From Pseudomonadota bacterium (GTDB taxonomy: Bacteria > Pseudomonadota > Alphaproteobacteria > Rhizobiales > Beijerinckiaceae), in NCBI GenBank assembly GCA_021781815.1, contig JAJXWB010000027.1, forward strand, positions 1 through 49,387: DNA of 49,387 nt, in the 5' to 3' direction. The first letter of the stretch is position 1. Every line of letters begins with the position of its first letter. The position numbers were made by a program, and so were the translations under genes. Below, piece after piece: positions 26,420 to 34,813 of this stretch. The notes under the pieces were generated by a model. That model was not told the DNA's origin. It saw only the letters and a list, made by a program, of their open reading frames with translations, and did not search any database.

Positions 26420-27529
26420 TCATTCGATTTTGCGGCGAAACATCCAGGCGGCAAGCGACATCATGACCACCGCCATCGCCGCCATCGGCCAGATGCGCTG
26501 GGCGACGAGCCAGAATGGCATGTCCCGCAGAAACACGCCGCGGACGATGACGAGGATATGCGTCACGGGATTGACCATCGCCAGCGGCTGCAGCCAGTCC
26601 GGCATGTTCTGTACGGGCGAGCTGAACCCGGACAGCATCATGGCGGGCATCATGACGACCATGGTGCCCATCATTGCCTGCTGCTGGTTCGAAACGAGCG
26701 AGGAGATGAGCAGGGCGACGCCGATGATCGAAATCAGGAATACCGTCAGCCCAAGAAAAAGAACCAGCGGCGAGCCCAGCAAGGGAATCCCGAACAGAAG
26801 CGTTACGATCAACGTCAGCAGGACGCATTGCGCGAGTCCGACGATCAGGCCGGGCGCCGCCTTGCCGAGGATGATCTCGATCGGTTGCAGCGGCGAGACG
26901 AGCAATTGCTCGAAAGTGCCCAGTTCCCGTTCGCGGGCAACCGACATGCCGACGATCATCAGCACCATTGTCATCGGCAGCGTGGCGATCAGGATAGGCA
27001 CCATGGCGGTTCGGTATTCGCGATTGGGATTGTACCAGCTCCGGTCGACGATTTCGCTCGCAGGCTGGTAGGACGGGCCGATCGCGGTCTCCGCGCCATA
27101 CTGGTTGATGATCGTTGTCAGATAGGAATTGACGATCTGCGCGCTGTTCGACTTGCGTCCATCCAGCAGCGCCAGCACGCTCGGCGCCTCGCCTGCAGCC
27201 AGCTTGCGGGAGAAATCCTGGCCAATCTCGACGACGACGATCACATCCTGCCGGTCGATCGCCGCCTGCGCGTCTCTCTCGCTGGCGTAACGCCGCACCT
27301 CCGAAAAGGCGGACGCGCGCTCGAACCGGCTTATCAATTGTTCGGATTGCGCGCCCCAGTCCAGATTGACGACGCCGACCGGCACATTGCTCACTTCGAG
27401 CGTCGCCGCAAAGGCGAAAAGGAAGAGCTGGATCAGCGGCGGCGCGATCAGCGCATAGCGTCCGCGCGGGTCGCGAAACGCAGACAGCAGCTCCTTGGTG
27501 ATGAGCGCGGCGAGACGGGTCCAGATCAT
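26420..27529 (-). CDS. ybhR: ABC-2 type permease, YbhR-like
   Basis: A 369-residue membrane protein of the ABC-2 exporter family. It has an N-terminal cytosolic helix and first membrane segment (ALIAPPLIQLFLFAFAATLE), a large periplasmic domain of about 150 residues, then five to six membrane segments ending at MAAMAVVMMSLAAWMFRRK. ARERELGTFEQLLVSPLQPIEIILGK is the conserved coupling region. It should form a heterodimeric pore with YbhS, driven by YbhF, exporting drugs or other substrates. It starts four bases after the ybhS stop, so it is co-translated in the cecR-ybhGFSR-like operon and is its last gene. In Escherichia coli the homologue also affects cation export and antibiotic sensitivity. 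Confidence 0.88.
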   Translation of the reverse strand: MIWTRLAALITKELLSAFRDPRGRYALIAPPLIQLFLFAFAATLEVSNVPVGVVNLDWGAQSEQLISRFERASAFSEVRRYASERDAQAAIDRQDVIVVVEIGQDFSRKLAAGEAPSVLALLDGRKSNSAQIVNSYLTTIINQYGAETAIGPSYQPASEIVDRSWYNPNREYRTAMVPILIATLPMTMVLMIVGMSVARERELGTFEQLLVSPLQPIEIILGKAAPGLIVGLAQCVLLTLIVTLLFGIPLLGSPLVLFLGLTVFLISIIGVALLISSLVSNQQQAMMGTMVVMMPAMMLSGFSSPVQNMPDWLQPLAMVNPVTHILVIVRGVFLRDMPFWLVAQRIWPMAAMAVVMMSLAAWMFRRKIE

Positions 27530-27533
27530 CGCC

Positions 27534-28673
27534 TTAATCCAGTCTTTGCCGTGTGTTCCACACGGTCAGCGCGAACAGGAATGCCGACATGAGCAGCAGA
27601 ACCCCGCTTGCGGGAAGAATCACAGCCCAGATGTCGCCGGCGAGAAAGATCGTCTGAAGGCCCCGCACGTAATAGCCGGCGGGAACGATCCTGGCGAACA
27701 GGCGCAGCGGCGCCGGCATGCTCGCAACCTCGAACAGGAATCCCGAGAAATAGAGACCGGGCAGAAAGGCGACGAGCATCGCGATCTGGCTGGCGATGAA
27801 TTGTGTCCGCGCGACCGTCGAGATCAGCAGGCCGAGGCTCAACGCCACGCCCAGAAACACGGCGGTGAACAGCGCCAATGCGGTGATCGATCCGCGCAGC
27901 GGAATATTGAACACGAACAGCGACGCCAGCACCGATACGCCCATCGCGAACATGCCGAGCACGAAATTCGGCACGAGCTTGCCGACGATGAACTCAAATA
28001 CGCCAACGGGCGTCGCCAGCAACGCCTCCATGGTGCCGCGTTCCCATTCGCGCGATACGACGAGCGCCGTCAGCAGCGAGCCGATCATCATCTGGATGAG
28101 GGAGATCGAGCCCGGCACCAGAAATCGCGCGCTTTCAAGCTCGGGATTGAACCAGAAGCGCGATTGGATATCGATTTGTCCAGGCGCCGTCACATCGGCG
28201 CCGACCGCCCGCTGCGCAAGCCAGGACGCCCAGGCCCCCTGCACGTATCCTTCAACCAGACCTGCCGTATTGGGATCGCTGCCGTCAGTAATGACCTGAA
28301 TTCCCGCGGTGTCGCCTCGCGCGAGTCGATCGGCGAAATCGCCGGCGAGCACGATCACGCCATTGAGACGGCCGGCAGCGAGATCGTCGACAAACGCGCG
28401 CCGGTCCCATGCCTGATGAACGTCGAAATAGGGTGTATTCGCCAGTGAAGAGAGGAAGTCGCGCGCCGCAGGCGTCGTCTCCTCGATCACGAGCCCGATC
28501 TTCAGCCTCGTCGCATCGAACGATATGCCGAAGCCGAACAGGAACAGCAGCAGGGCCGGCAGCACGAAGGCGACCACGAAACTCGACGGATCGCGCGCGA
28601 CCTGCAACGTTTCCTTGATGATCAGCGCCCGGATTCGTCGCCAGCGTCCCTCGCTCGTGCGCGCGCCGCTCAT
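27534..28673 (-). CDS. ybhS: ABC-2 type permease, YbhS-like
   Basis: A 379-residue ABC-2 membrane subunit. It starts with the cytosolic coupling helix WRRIRALIIKETLQVARDPSSFVVAF and a first membrane segment (VLPALLLFLFGFGISF). A periplasmic domain of about 150 residues and five to six membrane helices follow. SREWERGTMEALLATPVGVFEFIVGKLVPN is the conserved coupling region. The ATG at 28673 overlaps the ybhF stop by four bases (ATGA), and an upstream extension to 28832 in the same frame is antisense noise within ybhF. It pairs with YbhR and the fused double ATPase YbhF. Confidence 0.88.
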   Translation of the reverse strand: MSGARTSEGRWRRIRALIIKETLQVARDPSSFVVAFVLPALLLFLFGFGISFDATRLKIGLVIEETTPAARDFLSSLANTPYFDVHQAWDRRAFVDDLAAGRLNGVIVLAGDFADRLARGDTAGIQVITDGSDPNTAGLVEGYVQGAWASWLAQRAVGADVTAPGQIDIQSRFWFNPELESARFLVPGSISLIQMMIGSLLTALVVSREWERGTMEALLATPVGVFEFIVGKLVPNFVLGMFAMGVSVLASLFVFNIPLRGSITALALFTAVFLGVALSLGLLISTVARTQFIASQIAMLVAFLPGLYFSGFLFEVASMPAPLRLFARIVPAGYYVRGLQTIFLAGDIWAVILPASGVLLLMSAFLFALTVWNTRQRLD

Positions 28674-30400
28674 GCCGCCCGCCGCTCCCTGTCGCTCGCT
28701 TCGACGAGCGCGATGAAGGCGTCTTCGAGCGTGGGATTGGGCGACTCCGGCGTTCTGACCGAATCCTGCAACGTCTCTGGCGTGCCGACTGCAATGCTCC
28801 GGCCGCGATAGATCAGCGCCACACGGTCGCAATATTCCGCTTCGTCCATGAAATGCGTCGTCACCATGACGGTTACGCCGCGGCCGACCATGGCGTTGAT
28901 ATAGGCCCAGAACTCACGCCGGGTGAGCGGATCGACGCCCGACGTGGGCTCGTCCAGGAACAGCACGGGCGGTTCGTGCATGATCGCGCAGGAGAGCGCC
29001 AGCCGCTGCTTGAAGCCAAGCGGCAGACCGCCTGCATTTTCCTCCAGATACAGCTTCAGGTCGAAGGCCTCGATCACGCGTCCCACCGCCTCGCGCCGTC
29101 TGGCGCCCGCGAGCCCGTAGGCGCCAGCGAAAAACTCGAGATTCTGCTGCACACTCAGATCGCCGTATAGCGAGAATTTCTGCGCCATATAACCGAGGCG
29201 CGCGCGCGCCGCCGCCGGCGCTTTGTAGAGGTCGAGCCCATCGACCAGCGCTGTACCCTCGGTGGGCCGCAGGAGGCCGCACATCATCTTGAACGTCGTC
29301 GACTTGCCGGCGCCGTTCGGACCCAGCAGACCGAAAATCTCGCCGCGCCTGATCGTGAACGTGATGGCGTCCGCAGCCGTGAATGCGCCAAACCTTCGCG
29401 TCAACGCCTTGGCCTCGACCGGCGCCGCACCGCTGGGCTCGACCGCGCGCCGACCGCCCGTCCACGAGGTGCGCTTCGGCTGACCGCCCAGCATGGCGAC
29501 AAAGGCGTCTTCAAACCGGGGCGCAGCCTGCGCTATTGCGACCGGCGTCGATGCGCCGACCGCTTCGGGTGTGGGCGGCTGGACGCCTTCGGCCATTACG
29601 AGTCGAATGGCTTCGCCCTGCATGACGCCATCGACGATGTCAGGACGGGTCAGCGCCCGCGCCAGCGCCTCGCGCCGCTCCGCTCCGGCGCCGCGCGCCT
29701 GATATACGCGGCCCGCCATCCCCGCCGTCAATGATTTTGGATCGCCCTGATAGAGCACACGGCCCTCGCTCATCACGATGACCTCGGCGCAATTCTCCGC
29801 TTCGTCGAGGTAGGCGGTGCTCCATACGACGCCGACGCCCTGCTCGACCAACTGGTATACCATACGCCACAATTCGCGCCGCGAGATCGGATCGACGCCG
29901 ACGCTCGGTTCATCGAGCAGCAGTAATTGCGGCGAGCGCAGCATGGCGCAGGCAAGACCAAGCTTTTGCTTCATGCCGCCCGAAAGCGCGCCGGCGAGCC
30001 TGTCGGTGAACCGCGCCAGATCGGTGAAAGCCAGCAACCTCTCGAAGGTCTCCTTGCGCGCTGATCCGACCACGCCGCGCAGGTCTGCATAGAGCGTGAG
30101 ATTCTCGATCACCGTCAGATCTTCATAGAGACCGAATCGCTGCGGCATGTAGCCGATCGTGTCATGGATAGCGATGGCGTCGGTGCGGGTGTCATGGCCG
30201 CAGACCTCGATGCGGCCCTCGCTCGGCTCGAGCAGCGCCGCCATCAGGCGCATCAGAGTCGTCTTGCCGGCGCCGTCTGGCCCGACTAGGCCCGTGACCT
30301 GCCCCGCCCTGACTTCGGTCGTCAGCGCATGGATCGCCGCCGGTCCCTGCTTCCCGAAGCGTTTCGACAGCCCTTCGATCGAGACGAGCGGCAGCGTCAT
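28670..30400 (-). CDS. ybhF: Double ABC ATPase of an export system, YbhF-like
   Basis: A 576-residue fusion of two nucleotide-binding domains, close to the size of Escherichia coli YbhF. NBD1 has Walker A GPDGAGKTT (residues 40-48), signature LSGGMKQK and Walker B LLLLDEPSVGVDP. NBD2 has Walker A GPNGAGKST, Walker B VLFLDEPTSGVDP, and the degenerate signature LPLGFKQRL in place of LSGGQ. The degenerate second signature suggests only one composite ATP site is fully competent. It energises the YbhS/YbhR membrane pair. Start and stop are joined by four-base overlaps to ybhG upstream and ybhS downstream. Confidence 0.93.
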   Translation of the reverse strand: MTLPLVSIEGLSKRFGKQGPAAIHALTTEVRAGQVTGLVGPDGAGKTTLMRLMAALLEPSEGRIEVCGHDTRTDAIAIHDTIGYMPQRFGLYEDLTVIENLTLYADLRGVVGSARKETFERLLAFTDLARFTDRLAGALSGGMKQKLGLACAMLRSPQLLLLDEPSVGVDPISRRELWRMVYQLVEQGVGVVWSTAYLDEAENCAEVIVMSEGRVLYQGDPKSLTAGMAGRVYQARGAGAERREALARALTRPDIVDGVMQGEAIRLVMAEGVQPPTPEAVGASTPVAIAQAAPRFEDAFVAMLGGQPKRTSWTGGRRAVEPSGAAPVEAKALTRRFGAFTAADAITFTIRRGEIFGLLGPNGAGKSTTFKMMCGLLRPTEGTALVDGLDLYKAPAAARARLGYMAQKFSLYGDLSVQQNLEFFAGAYGLAGARRREAVGRVIEAFDLKLYLEENAGGLPLGFKQRLALSCAIMHEPPVLFLDEPTSGVDPLTRREFWAYINAMVGRGVTVMVTTHFMDEAEYCDRVALIYRGRSIAVGTPETLQDSVRTPESPNPTLEDAFIALVEASDRERRAA

Positions 30401-31425
30401 CTCCCCAGCCTGTCGGAGATCATCTGGTTCGTGGCCGGGGGCGTCTCGACTGCGATGGTCAGCGGCATGCCCTGCCGCAGCACGCCGTCCGGGTCGTCGG
30501 CGACGATACGGATGCGATAGACGAGCGCGGTCCGCAATTCGCGAGTCTCGACGGTCTTGGGCGTGAATTCCGCCGTCGTCGAAATGAATCCGATTTTGCC
30601 CTTCAGCGTCCTGACGCCGGGCGTGTCGGTGCGCAGATCGACGTTCATTCCCGGCCGAATGCGGCCAAGATCAGGCTCCGACACGTAGCTGCGCACCCAC
30701 ACGGGCGTCGTCAGGCTGACCACGAACACAGTCTCGCCCGCATTGACGATCGAGCCGACTTCCCGCACGCGGCTGAGCACCACGCCGGAACTCGGCGCAA
30801 ACAGGTCGGCGTCGGTCAGTTGCCGCTCGGCGATCCTGATCGTCGCGTCGCGCTCTGCACATTGGCCACGGGCGATGTCGATGTCCTCCTGGCGGAATCC
30901 GAGCTTCATCAGCCGCAGCGCGTCGCGGGCGGAATCGAGCTGGGCCTCCGCCTGCCTCGCCGCCATGATTGCGTCGTCATAGGTCTTCTGCGTTCCAGCG
31001 GCGGTTTTGAGCAATTGCTGCGCGCGATCGACTGTCACCTTCATGTTGGCGAGAGTCGCCTCGCGCTCGGCCACCAGCGCCGCGGCCTGCGCAATCTCCT
31101 GTGGCCTGTTGCCGGCCTCCAGCTTGGCGAGATTGGCGACCGCCTGCTCCTGCTGCGCCCGCAACTGCCGCAGGCTGTCCTCGAAATAGACCTTGTCGAG
31201 CGAGGCGAGTCGCTGCCCCTCTTGAACCTTGTCCCCCTCGTCGACGAGGAGATCCTTGATGCGGCCGGAAACCTTGAAGGCGAGGTTGACCTGGCGCACC
31301 TCCACATTGCCCTGCAACGTGAGCGGCTCCTCCGCCTGTCGCCTGACGCTCCACAGCCAATAGGCGCCGCCCGCCACGGCGAGCGCGATTGCGACGAGCA
31401 GAATGCGGAGAGTTTTCGCGCTCAT
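30397..31425 (-). CDS. ybhG: HlyD-family periplasmic adaptor, YbhG-like
   Basis: A 342-residue membrane-fusion protein with an N-terminal anchor (LRILLVAIALAVAGGAYWLW). A lipoyl half (VNLAFKVSGRIKDLLVDEGDKVQEGQRLASLD) is followed by a long coiled-coil hairpin with LRQLRAQQEQAVANLAKLEAG, then FAPSSGVVLSRVREVGSIVNAGETVFVVS. It is the adaptor of the ABC exporter and would contact an outer-membrane channel encoded elsewhere. The ATG at 31425 overlaps the regulator stop by four bases, and its own stop overlaps ybhF by four. It is the second gene of a fully coupled operon. Confidence 0.9.
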   Translation of the reverse strand: MSAKTLRILLVAIALAVAGGAYWLWSVRRQAEEPLTLQGNVEVRQVNLAFKVSGRIKDLLVDEGDKVQEGQRLASLDKVYFEDSLRQLRAQQEQAVANLAKLEAGNRPQEIAQAAALVAEREATLANMKVTVDRAQQLLKTAAGTQKTYDDAIMAARQAEAQLDSARDALRLMKLGFRQEDIDIARGQCAERDATIRIAERQLTDADLFAPSSGVVLSRVREVGSIVNAGETVFVVSLTTPVWVRSYVSEPDLGRIRPGMNVDLRTDTPGVRTLKGKIGFISTTAEFTPKTVETRELRTALVYRIRIVADDPDGVLRQGMPLTIAVETPPATNQMISDRLGR

Positions 31426-32072
31426 GGCGACGATCCTCGAGCTGGCCCCGGCGCGAGCAGCAGCTCGCGATGTGCGTTGAGCAGCCCGGCAACGTCAAGC
31501 GGCTCAAACCGGGCGAACATCCCTTGCCAAAGAATGCTGACGAGCACTGGCCCAAACAGCAGATGCGGGAATCTTTCGAGCGCATCCGAAGGGAGTTCGC
31601 CGCGCTCGTGTGCGCGCCGCGAAATGCGGCGGACGAGGTCGAGCCCTTTCGAGACGACCTCGCGATAGTAGAATTCGGCGATCTTCGGAAATCGCTGCCC
31701 TTCTGTGAGAACGAGTCGGGGGATCTCGCGCCGTCGTGGCGACAGCATCTCGCGCTGGCACACCTCGAACAGTCGCGCGAGAACTGTTGCGAACGGCGCA
31801 TCGGAATGATCAGCAGCATTTGAGAGGCTCGCGAGCACAGGTCCGAGCGCCTCGAGCGCCACCTGCTCGAACAATTCCTGCTTGTCGGCGAAAAAGAGGT
31901 AGATGGTGCCCTTGGCGACGCCGGCGCGCGCCGCGATATCGTCAAGACGCGCTGCGGCGAAGCCCTCGCTGATGAAGATGTCGAGCCCCGCCTCCAGAAT
32001 CGCCAGCCGACGCGCCTCGGACGCTTGCCGACGTCTGTCGCGCTGCGGTTTGCAAGTCGCGGCCGCAACCAT
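31422..32072 (-). CDS. cecR: TetR-family repressor, CecR/YbiH-like
   Basis: A 216-residue TetR regulator. The N-terminal DNA-binding domain has ILEAGLDIFISEGFAAARLDDIAARAGVAKGTIYLFFADKQELFEQV, with the helix-turn-helix and GTIYLFF typical of the family. The C-terminal ligand domain is variable. It is the first gene of a five-gene operon with the order of Escherichia coli cecR-ybhGFSR, where CecR represses its own operon. A perfect 8-base inverted repeat lies 41 bases upstream. The ATG at 32072 has AAGGG eight bases upstream; a GTG at 32081 with GAGG is an alternative that adds three residues. Orthology to CecR is inferred from gene order, so the symbol is provisional. Confidence 0.85.
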   Translation of the reverse strand: MVAAATCKPQRDRRRQASEARRLAILEAGLDIFISEGFAAARLDDIAARAGVAKGTIYLFFADKQELFEQVALEALGPVLASLSNAADHSDAPFATVLARLFEVCQREMLSPRRREIPRLVLTEGQRFPKIAEFYYREVVSKGLDLVRRISRRAHERGELPSDALERFPHLLFGPVLVSILWQGMFARFEPLDVAGLLNAHRELLLAPGPARGSSP

Positions 32073-32112
32073 GGACCCCACCCTTCACCTCTCGGGCAGC
32101 CTACGCGCTTGA

Positions 32113-32132
32113 TTGACTGACCTTTCAGTCAA
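32113..32132 (-). promoter_or_regulatory. Operator of the TetR-type regulator
   Basis: The 20-mer ttgactgacctttcagtcaa is a perfect inverted repeat of TTGACTGA with a four-base spacer. It lies 41 bases upstream of the TetR-family gene and, read leftward, contains a -35-like TTGACT. This is the usual size and position of a TetR autorepressor operator; repression would control the whole efflux operon. Confidence 0.7.
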
Positions 32133-32238
32133 ATTATGAGCGCATTTCAATTCAGAAAGATGTGACCAAATGTCGCGCGCCAACGCGCGGAACGCCAAGC
32201 CAGATCCAGACTTCGGCGTCAATCCGGGTGAGGCGTCG

Positions 32239-32433
32239 CTAGCTGATCTCGCGAAACTCCTTCGCCAGCCCCAGAATGACGGAGAGGACAAACGCAATCG
32301 CCGCAAGTCCGAACAGCGCGAACGCGCCCTCGATCAAGTAATTGGCGTTGGCGCTGGCGCCCAGGATGATGTCAGCAAGCAGGGCAAAGCCCCCCAGCGC
32401 GACCAGTATGGCGGAGAGAATGTACGCACCCAT
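32239..32433 (-). CDS. Small membrane protein of unknown function
   Basis: A 64-residue protein with two hydrophobic segments (AYILSAILVALGGFALLADIILG and LIEGAFALFGLAAIAFVLSVILGL) and a short charged tail (KEFREIS). It is a likely two-pass inner-membrane protein. The ATG at 32433 has GAGG seven bases upstream; a longer frame starts at 32523 with no better site. It stands alone between the efflux operon and the Nudix gene, on the same strand as both. I do not recognise a family. Confidence 0.55.
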   Translation of the reverse strand: MGAYILSAILVALGGFALLADIILGASANANYLIEGAFALFGLAAIAFVLSVILGLAKEFREIS

Positions 32434-32568
32434 GCTTGCCTCGTCAGCCGCCCCGAACCCGCAGCCGAATACGCCCGCAGACACCATGCGGGCCTGCGTC
32501 GCCGGCGCATTGATATTTCGCAAGCCGGCCCGACTCCCTGGTCAGCCCGCGCCACTGGCCGGCTGCGA

Positions 32569-33099
32569 TCAGCGCGAGGCGGATTCGGTCGAGACTCCGG
32601 ACACGCCTGCGGGCGTTTCGACCGATGGCGTGAAAAGACGAAGCAGATCGCTCAGTTCCGGTTCGTCGACAAGTTGAGCCGCCTCGTCCGGATCGAACCA
32701 TCCGGTCATGCGCTGGTCGCGTTCCGGCCAGTTCTTGCGCTGTTTTTCAACGCGGAATGGAAACACCTCTACCTTGCAGGCGAGCGCCGCGCCATTGGGC
32801 ATATGCTTGATGTAATGATACGCGCCGATCGCCCGCTTCGAGATCTTGCCGAGGAGCCCGGCTTCTTCGAGCGCCTCCAGCGCAGCGACCGCATGCGGCT
32901 TCATGCCCTTGATCGGCCACCCCTTGGGCAGCACCCAGCGTCGCGTCTCTCGCGATGACACGAGCAAGACCCGTAATCCCCCTTCATTGCGAAACGGCAG
33001 CGCGGCGAACTGGCGCCGGGGCGGTGAAGCCGCCGCAGCCTTGTCCCGCGCCCCTTTCCGTCGTTTGCCGGCCAAGCGTCCGCCTCCCCGGTGCGCCAT
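32569..33099 (-). CDS. Nudix-fold hydrolase with incomplete Nudix box
   Basis: A protein of about 176 residues. After a basic N-terminus (RLAGKRRKGARDK) the Nudix fold begins with RRQFAALPFRNEGGLRVLLVSSRETRRWVLPKGWPIKG. The Nudix box G-x5-E-x7-REUxEExGU reads GWPIKGMKPHAVAALEALEEAGL: the Glu at position 7 is Met and the Arg at 15 is Leu, but the metal-binding EE pair and final G are kept. The DIPP-like beta-strand KVEVFPFRV and later HYIKHMPNG resemble diphosphoinositol polyphosphate hydrolase-type Nudix proteins of Rhizobiales. It may hydrolyse nucleoside or inositol diphosphates. The start at 33099 is a choice by alignment; a TTG at 33189 is the furthest in-frame start. Confidence 0.8.
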   Translation of the reverse strand: MAHRGGGRLAGKRRKGARDKAAAASPPRRQFAALPFRNEGGLRVLLVSSRETRRWVLPKGWPIKGMKPHAVAALEALEEAGLLGKISKRAIGAYHYIKHMPNGAALACKVEVFPFRVEKQRKNWPERDQRMTGWFDPDEAAQLVDEPELSDLLRLFTPSVETPAGVSGVSTESASR

Positions 33100-33200
33100 A
33101 GAAGCGCAGCGAGCCGGATGGGCCGTCACTCGCCTCGTCAGGTGATTCGCAGACCATTGTGGGGGGCGAACGAAGTTTGGCAACGACAATTGTTGGGCTG

Positions 33201-33491
33201 TCAGGCCGCTGTTGGAAGCTGCGTCCTCTCGAACACGAGTCTGACGACGCCTTCACGACTCGAATCGTCGATCGGCACATGCCAGAAGGTCGGGGCGCAG
33301 TCGGGGAAATCCGCAATGGGAGCGTGAATCTCGACGAGCGGCGCGCCACGCCGGTTCCCGACCGTGACCGCGCGCTCGAGCATGTGCAGGAGTTCGTCCG
33401 CGCTCTCGGGCGTCTCCGTCAGCGTCAGCATCGCGCGCGCATTGCCAGTGACGAGCGTTTCGAGCAGGCGTTCGAATTCGGACAGGGACAT
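33201..33491 (-). CDS. Conserved hypothetical small protein
   Basis: A 96-residue soluble protein, beginning MSLSEFERLLETLVTGNARAM and rich in acidic and hydrophobic residues, with the segment FWHVPIDDSSREGVVRLVFE near the end. It has no signal peptide, membrane segment or cysteine motif. The ATG at 33491 has GGGAGA six bases upstream, and the frame upstream is Arg-rich and non-coding in style. I do not recognise a family. It sits between the Nudix gene and the cellulose locus, on the same strand as both. Confidence 0.6.
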   Translation of the reverse strand: MSLSEFERLLETLVTGNARAMLTLTETPESADELLHMLERAVTVGNRRGAPLVEIHAPIADFPDCAPTFWHVPIDDSSREGVVRLVFERTQLPTAA

Positions 33492-33733
33492 GGTGTTCTC
33501 CCGAGTTGCAGCGGGATTATGGCGCCAGGACGCTGACAAGCCTTTTCGCGAAACGTAAGACTTTTCATCAATCCGGTCATTAAGCGCGCTCTGCGGCTGC
33601 TTGTCGCGCCGCCGTCGATCCGCCTCCCGCGGTTCGGAAGACGCCGCCGCCAACATGGCGAACGAGGGCTGCGACGCCGCACGTTCGCCGCCGCGCCGCG
33701 CCCGCGCCAACACGGGCGACGATCGGGGCGGGA

Positions 33734-34813
33734 TCAGTTCCCGTGATAACTGGGACCGCGGTACGCCGCCGCCGGAAGACTTGGGTCCAGTCCCGCCGTC
33801 GTCGGCGCGACCGAGGCGATCGGCGCTGGATTGCCATAGTTGATCGGAGCAGTCGCAGGCGCGCCGGCGACCGGCGCGAGATAGCGCGGACCATTCGAGT
33901 AGGCTTGCGCGGCCGCTGCCGGAGGCGTGCGCTCGATCACGGCTTCGTTCGTCCCCTCGACCGGCGCCTTGCGACGCGCGACGCGCGACGCCTTGCGTTG
34001 ACGCGGCGCTTCGGCGACCGCGACGTTTTTCTGCGGACCGAGCGCGCTTTCCAGGCTGCCGTCGGGAATAGCGCTCGCCGCAGCGACCGATTCGCGACCG
34101 CTGCGCGCGGACACCGTCGGAACGATTCGGCGCGCGGGGTCAAGCGCGCGCTCGACGATTGCCGGCGATGCGAGCGTCATGCCTTCCACCGTCGCAGCGA
34201 GATCATCGACCGTCGCATCCTTGCGGCAGAGATGGACGCGGATCGACGCCGGTATGGCGTCGCCCGACCCCGCAACGCGCGAACCGAACGAAAAGAGTCC
34301 ACCGCCGGAGGGCTGTCCGGGATGCCGGATGTCATCGACCCACTGCCATGCGAAAACGCAGCGCACCCCGCCGCTGGAACGGCCAATCGCCAGACCGAAC
34401 ACGCCGAGACCGTTCTGGCGCGGCTGGGTCACGATCCGCATTTCAAGTTTCGGGTAGCGCGCAATGATCTCGCGCCTGACGCCATCCTGCGACGGCCGGG
34501 CGATCGCCAGCATTCCGGGCCCGCCGGGCGGCGCCGTCAGAACCGAGATTTCGAGATTGTTCTCGCCGAAACCGGCGCCGCCTTCGAGCACGGCCTGCTG
34601 CGTGATCCCGTTCGGATAGGTCTGCTCGCGCACGTTGGTGACGAGGCCGCCGGGCGCCGGCATCTGCACGAGCATCAGCGAGGCGTCCGCGCCTGCGACT
34701 GGAGTCGTTTCCGGCATGGCGTCGGCGCGCGCCATGTAATTTTCACGGGGAGGCGTCGAGGAGCATGCGCCAAGCACGAGAAGGAGCGGCAGAGAGAGGA
34801 TCGACTTACGCAT
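33734..34813 (-). CDS. bcsN: Cellulose biosynthesis lipoprotein BcsN
   Basis: A 359-residue lipoprotein. The signal sequence MRKSILSLPLLLVLGACSS ends in a lipobox (LGAC), giving a lipidated Cys17. The body has NNLEISVLTAP, YPKLEMRIVTQPRQNGLGVFGLAIGRSSGGVRCVFAWQWVDDI, which I recognise as BcsN of the Rhizobiales/Methylobacterium type. The last third is Ala/Pro-rich and low in complexity. BcsN is required for cellulose formation in some alphaproteobacteria, but its exact function is not known. The ATG at 34813 follows the stop of the TPR gene directly, with no gap. It is the last gene of the leftward bcs operon. Confidence 0.85.
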   Translation of the reverse strand: MRKSILSLPLLLVLGACSSTPPRENYMARADAMPETTPVAGADASLMLVQMPAPGGLVTNVREQTYPNGITQQAVLEGGAGFGENNLEISVLTAPPGGPGMLAIARPSQDGVRREIIARYPKLEMRIVTQPRQNGLGVFGLAIGRSSGGVRCVFAWQWVDDIRHPGQPSGGGLFSFGSRVAGSGDAIPASIRVHLCRKDATVDDLAATVEGMTLASPAIVERALDPARRIVPTVSARSGRESVAAASAIPDGSLESALGPQKNVAVAEAPRQRKASRVARRKAPVEGTNEAVIERTPPAAAAQAYSNGPRYLAPVAGAPATAPINYGNPAPIASVAPTTAGLDPSLPAAAYRGPSYHGN

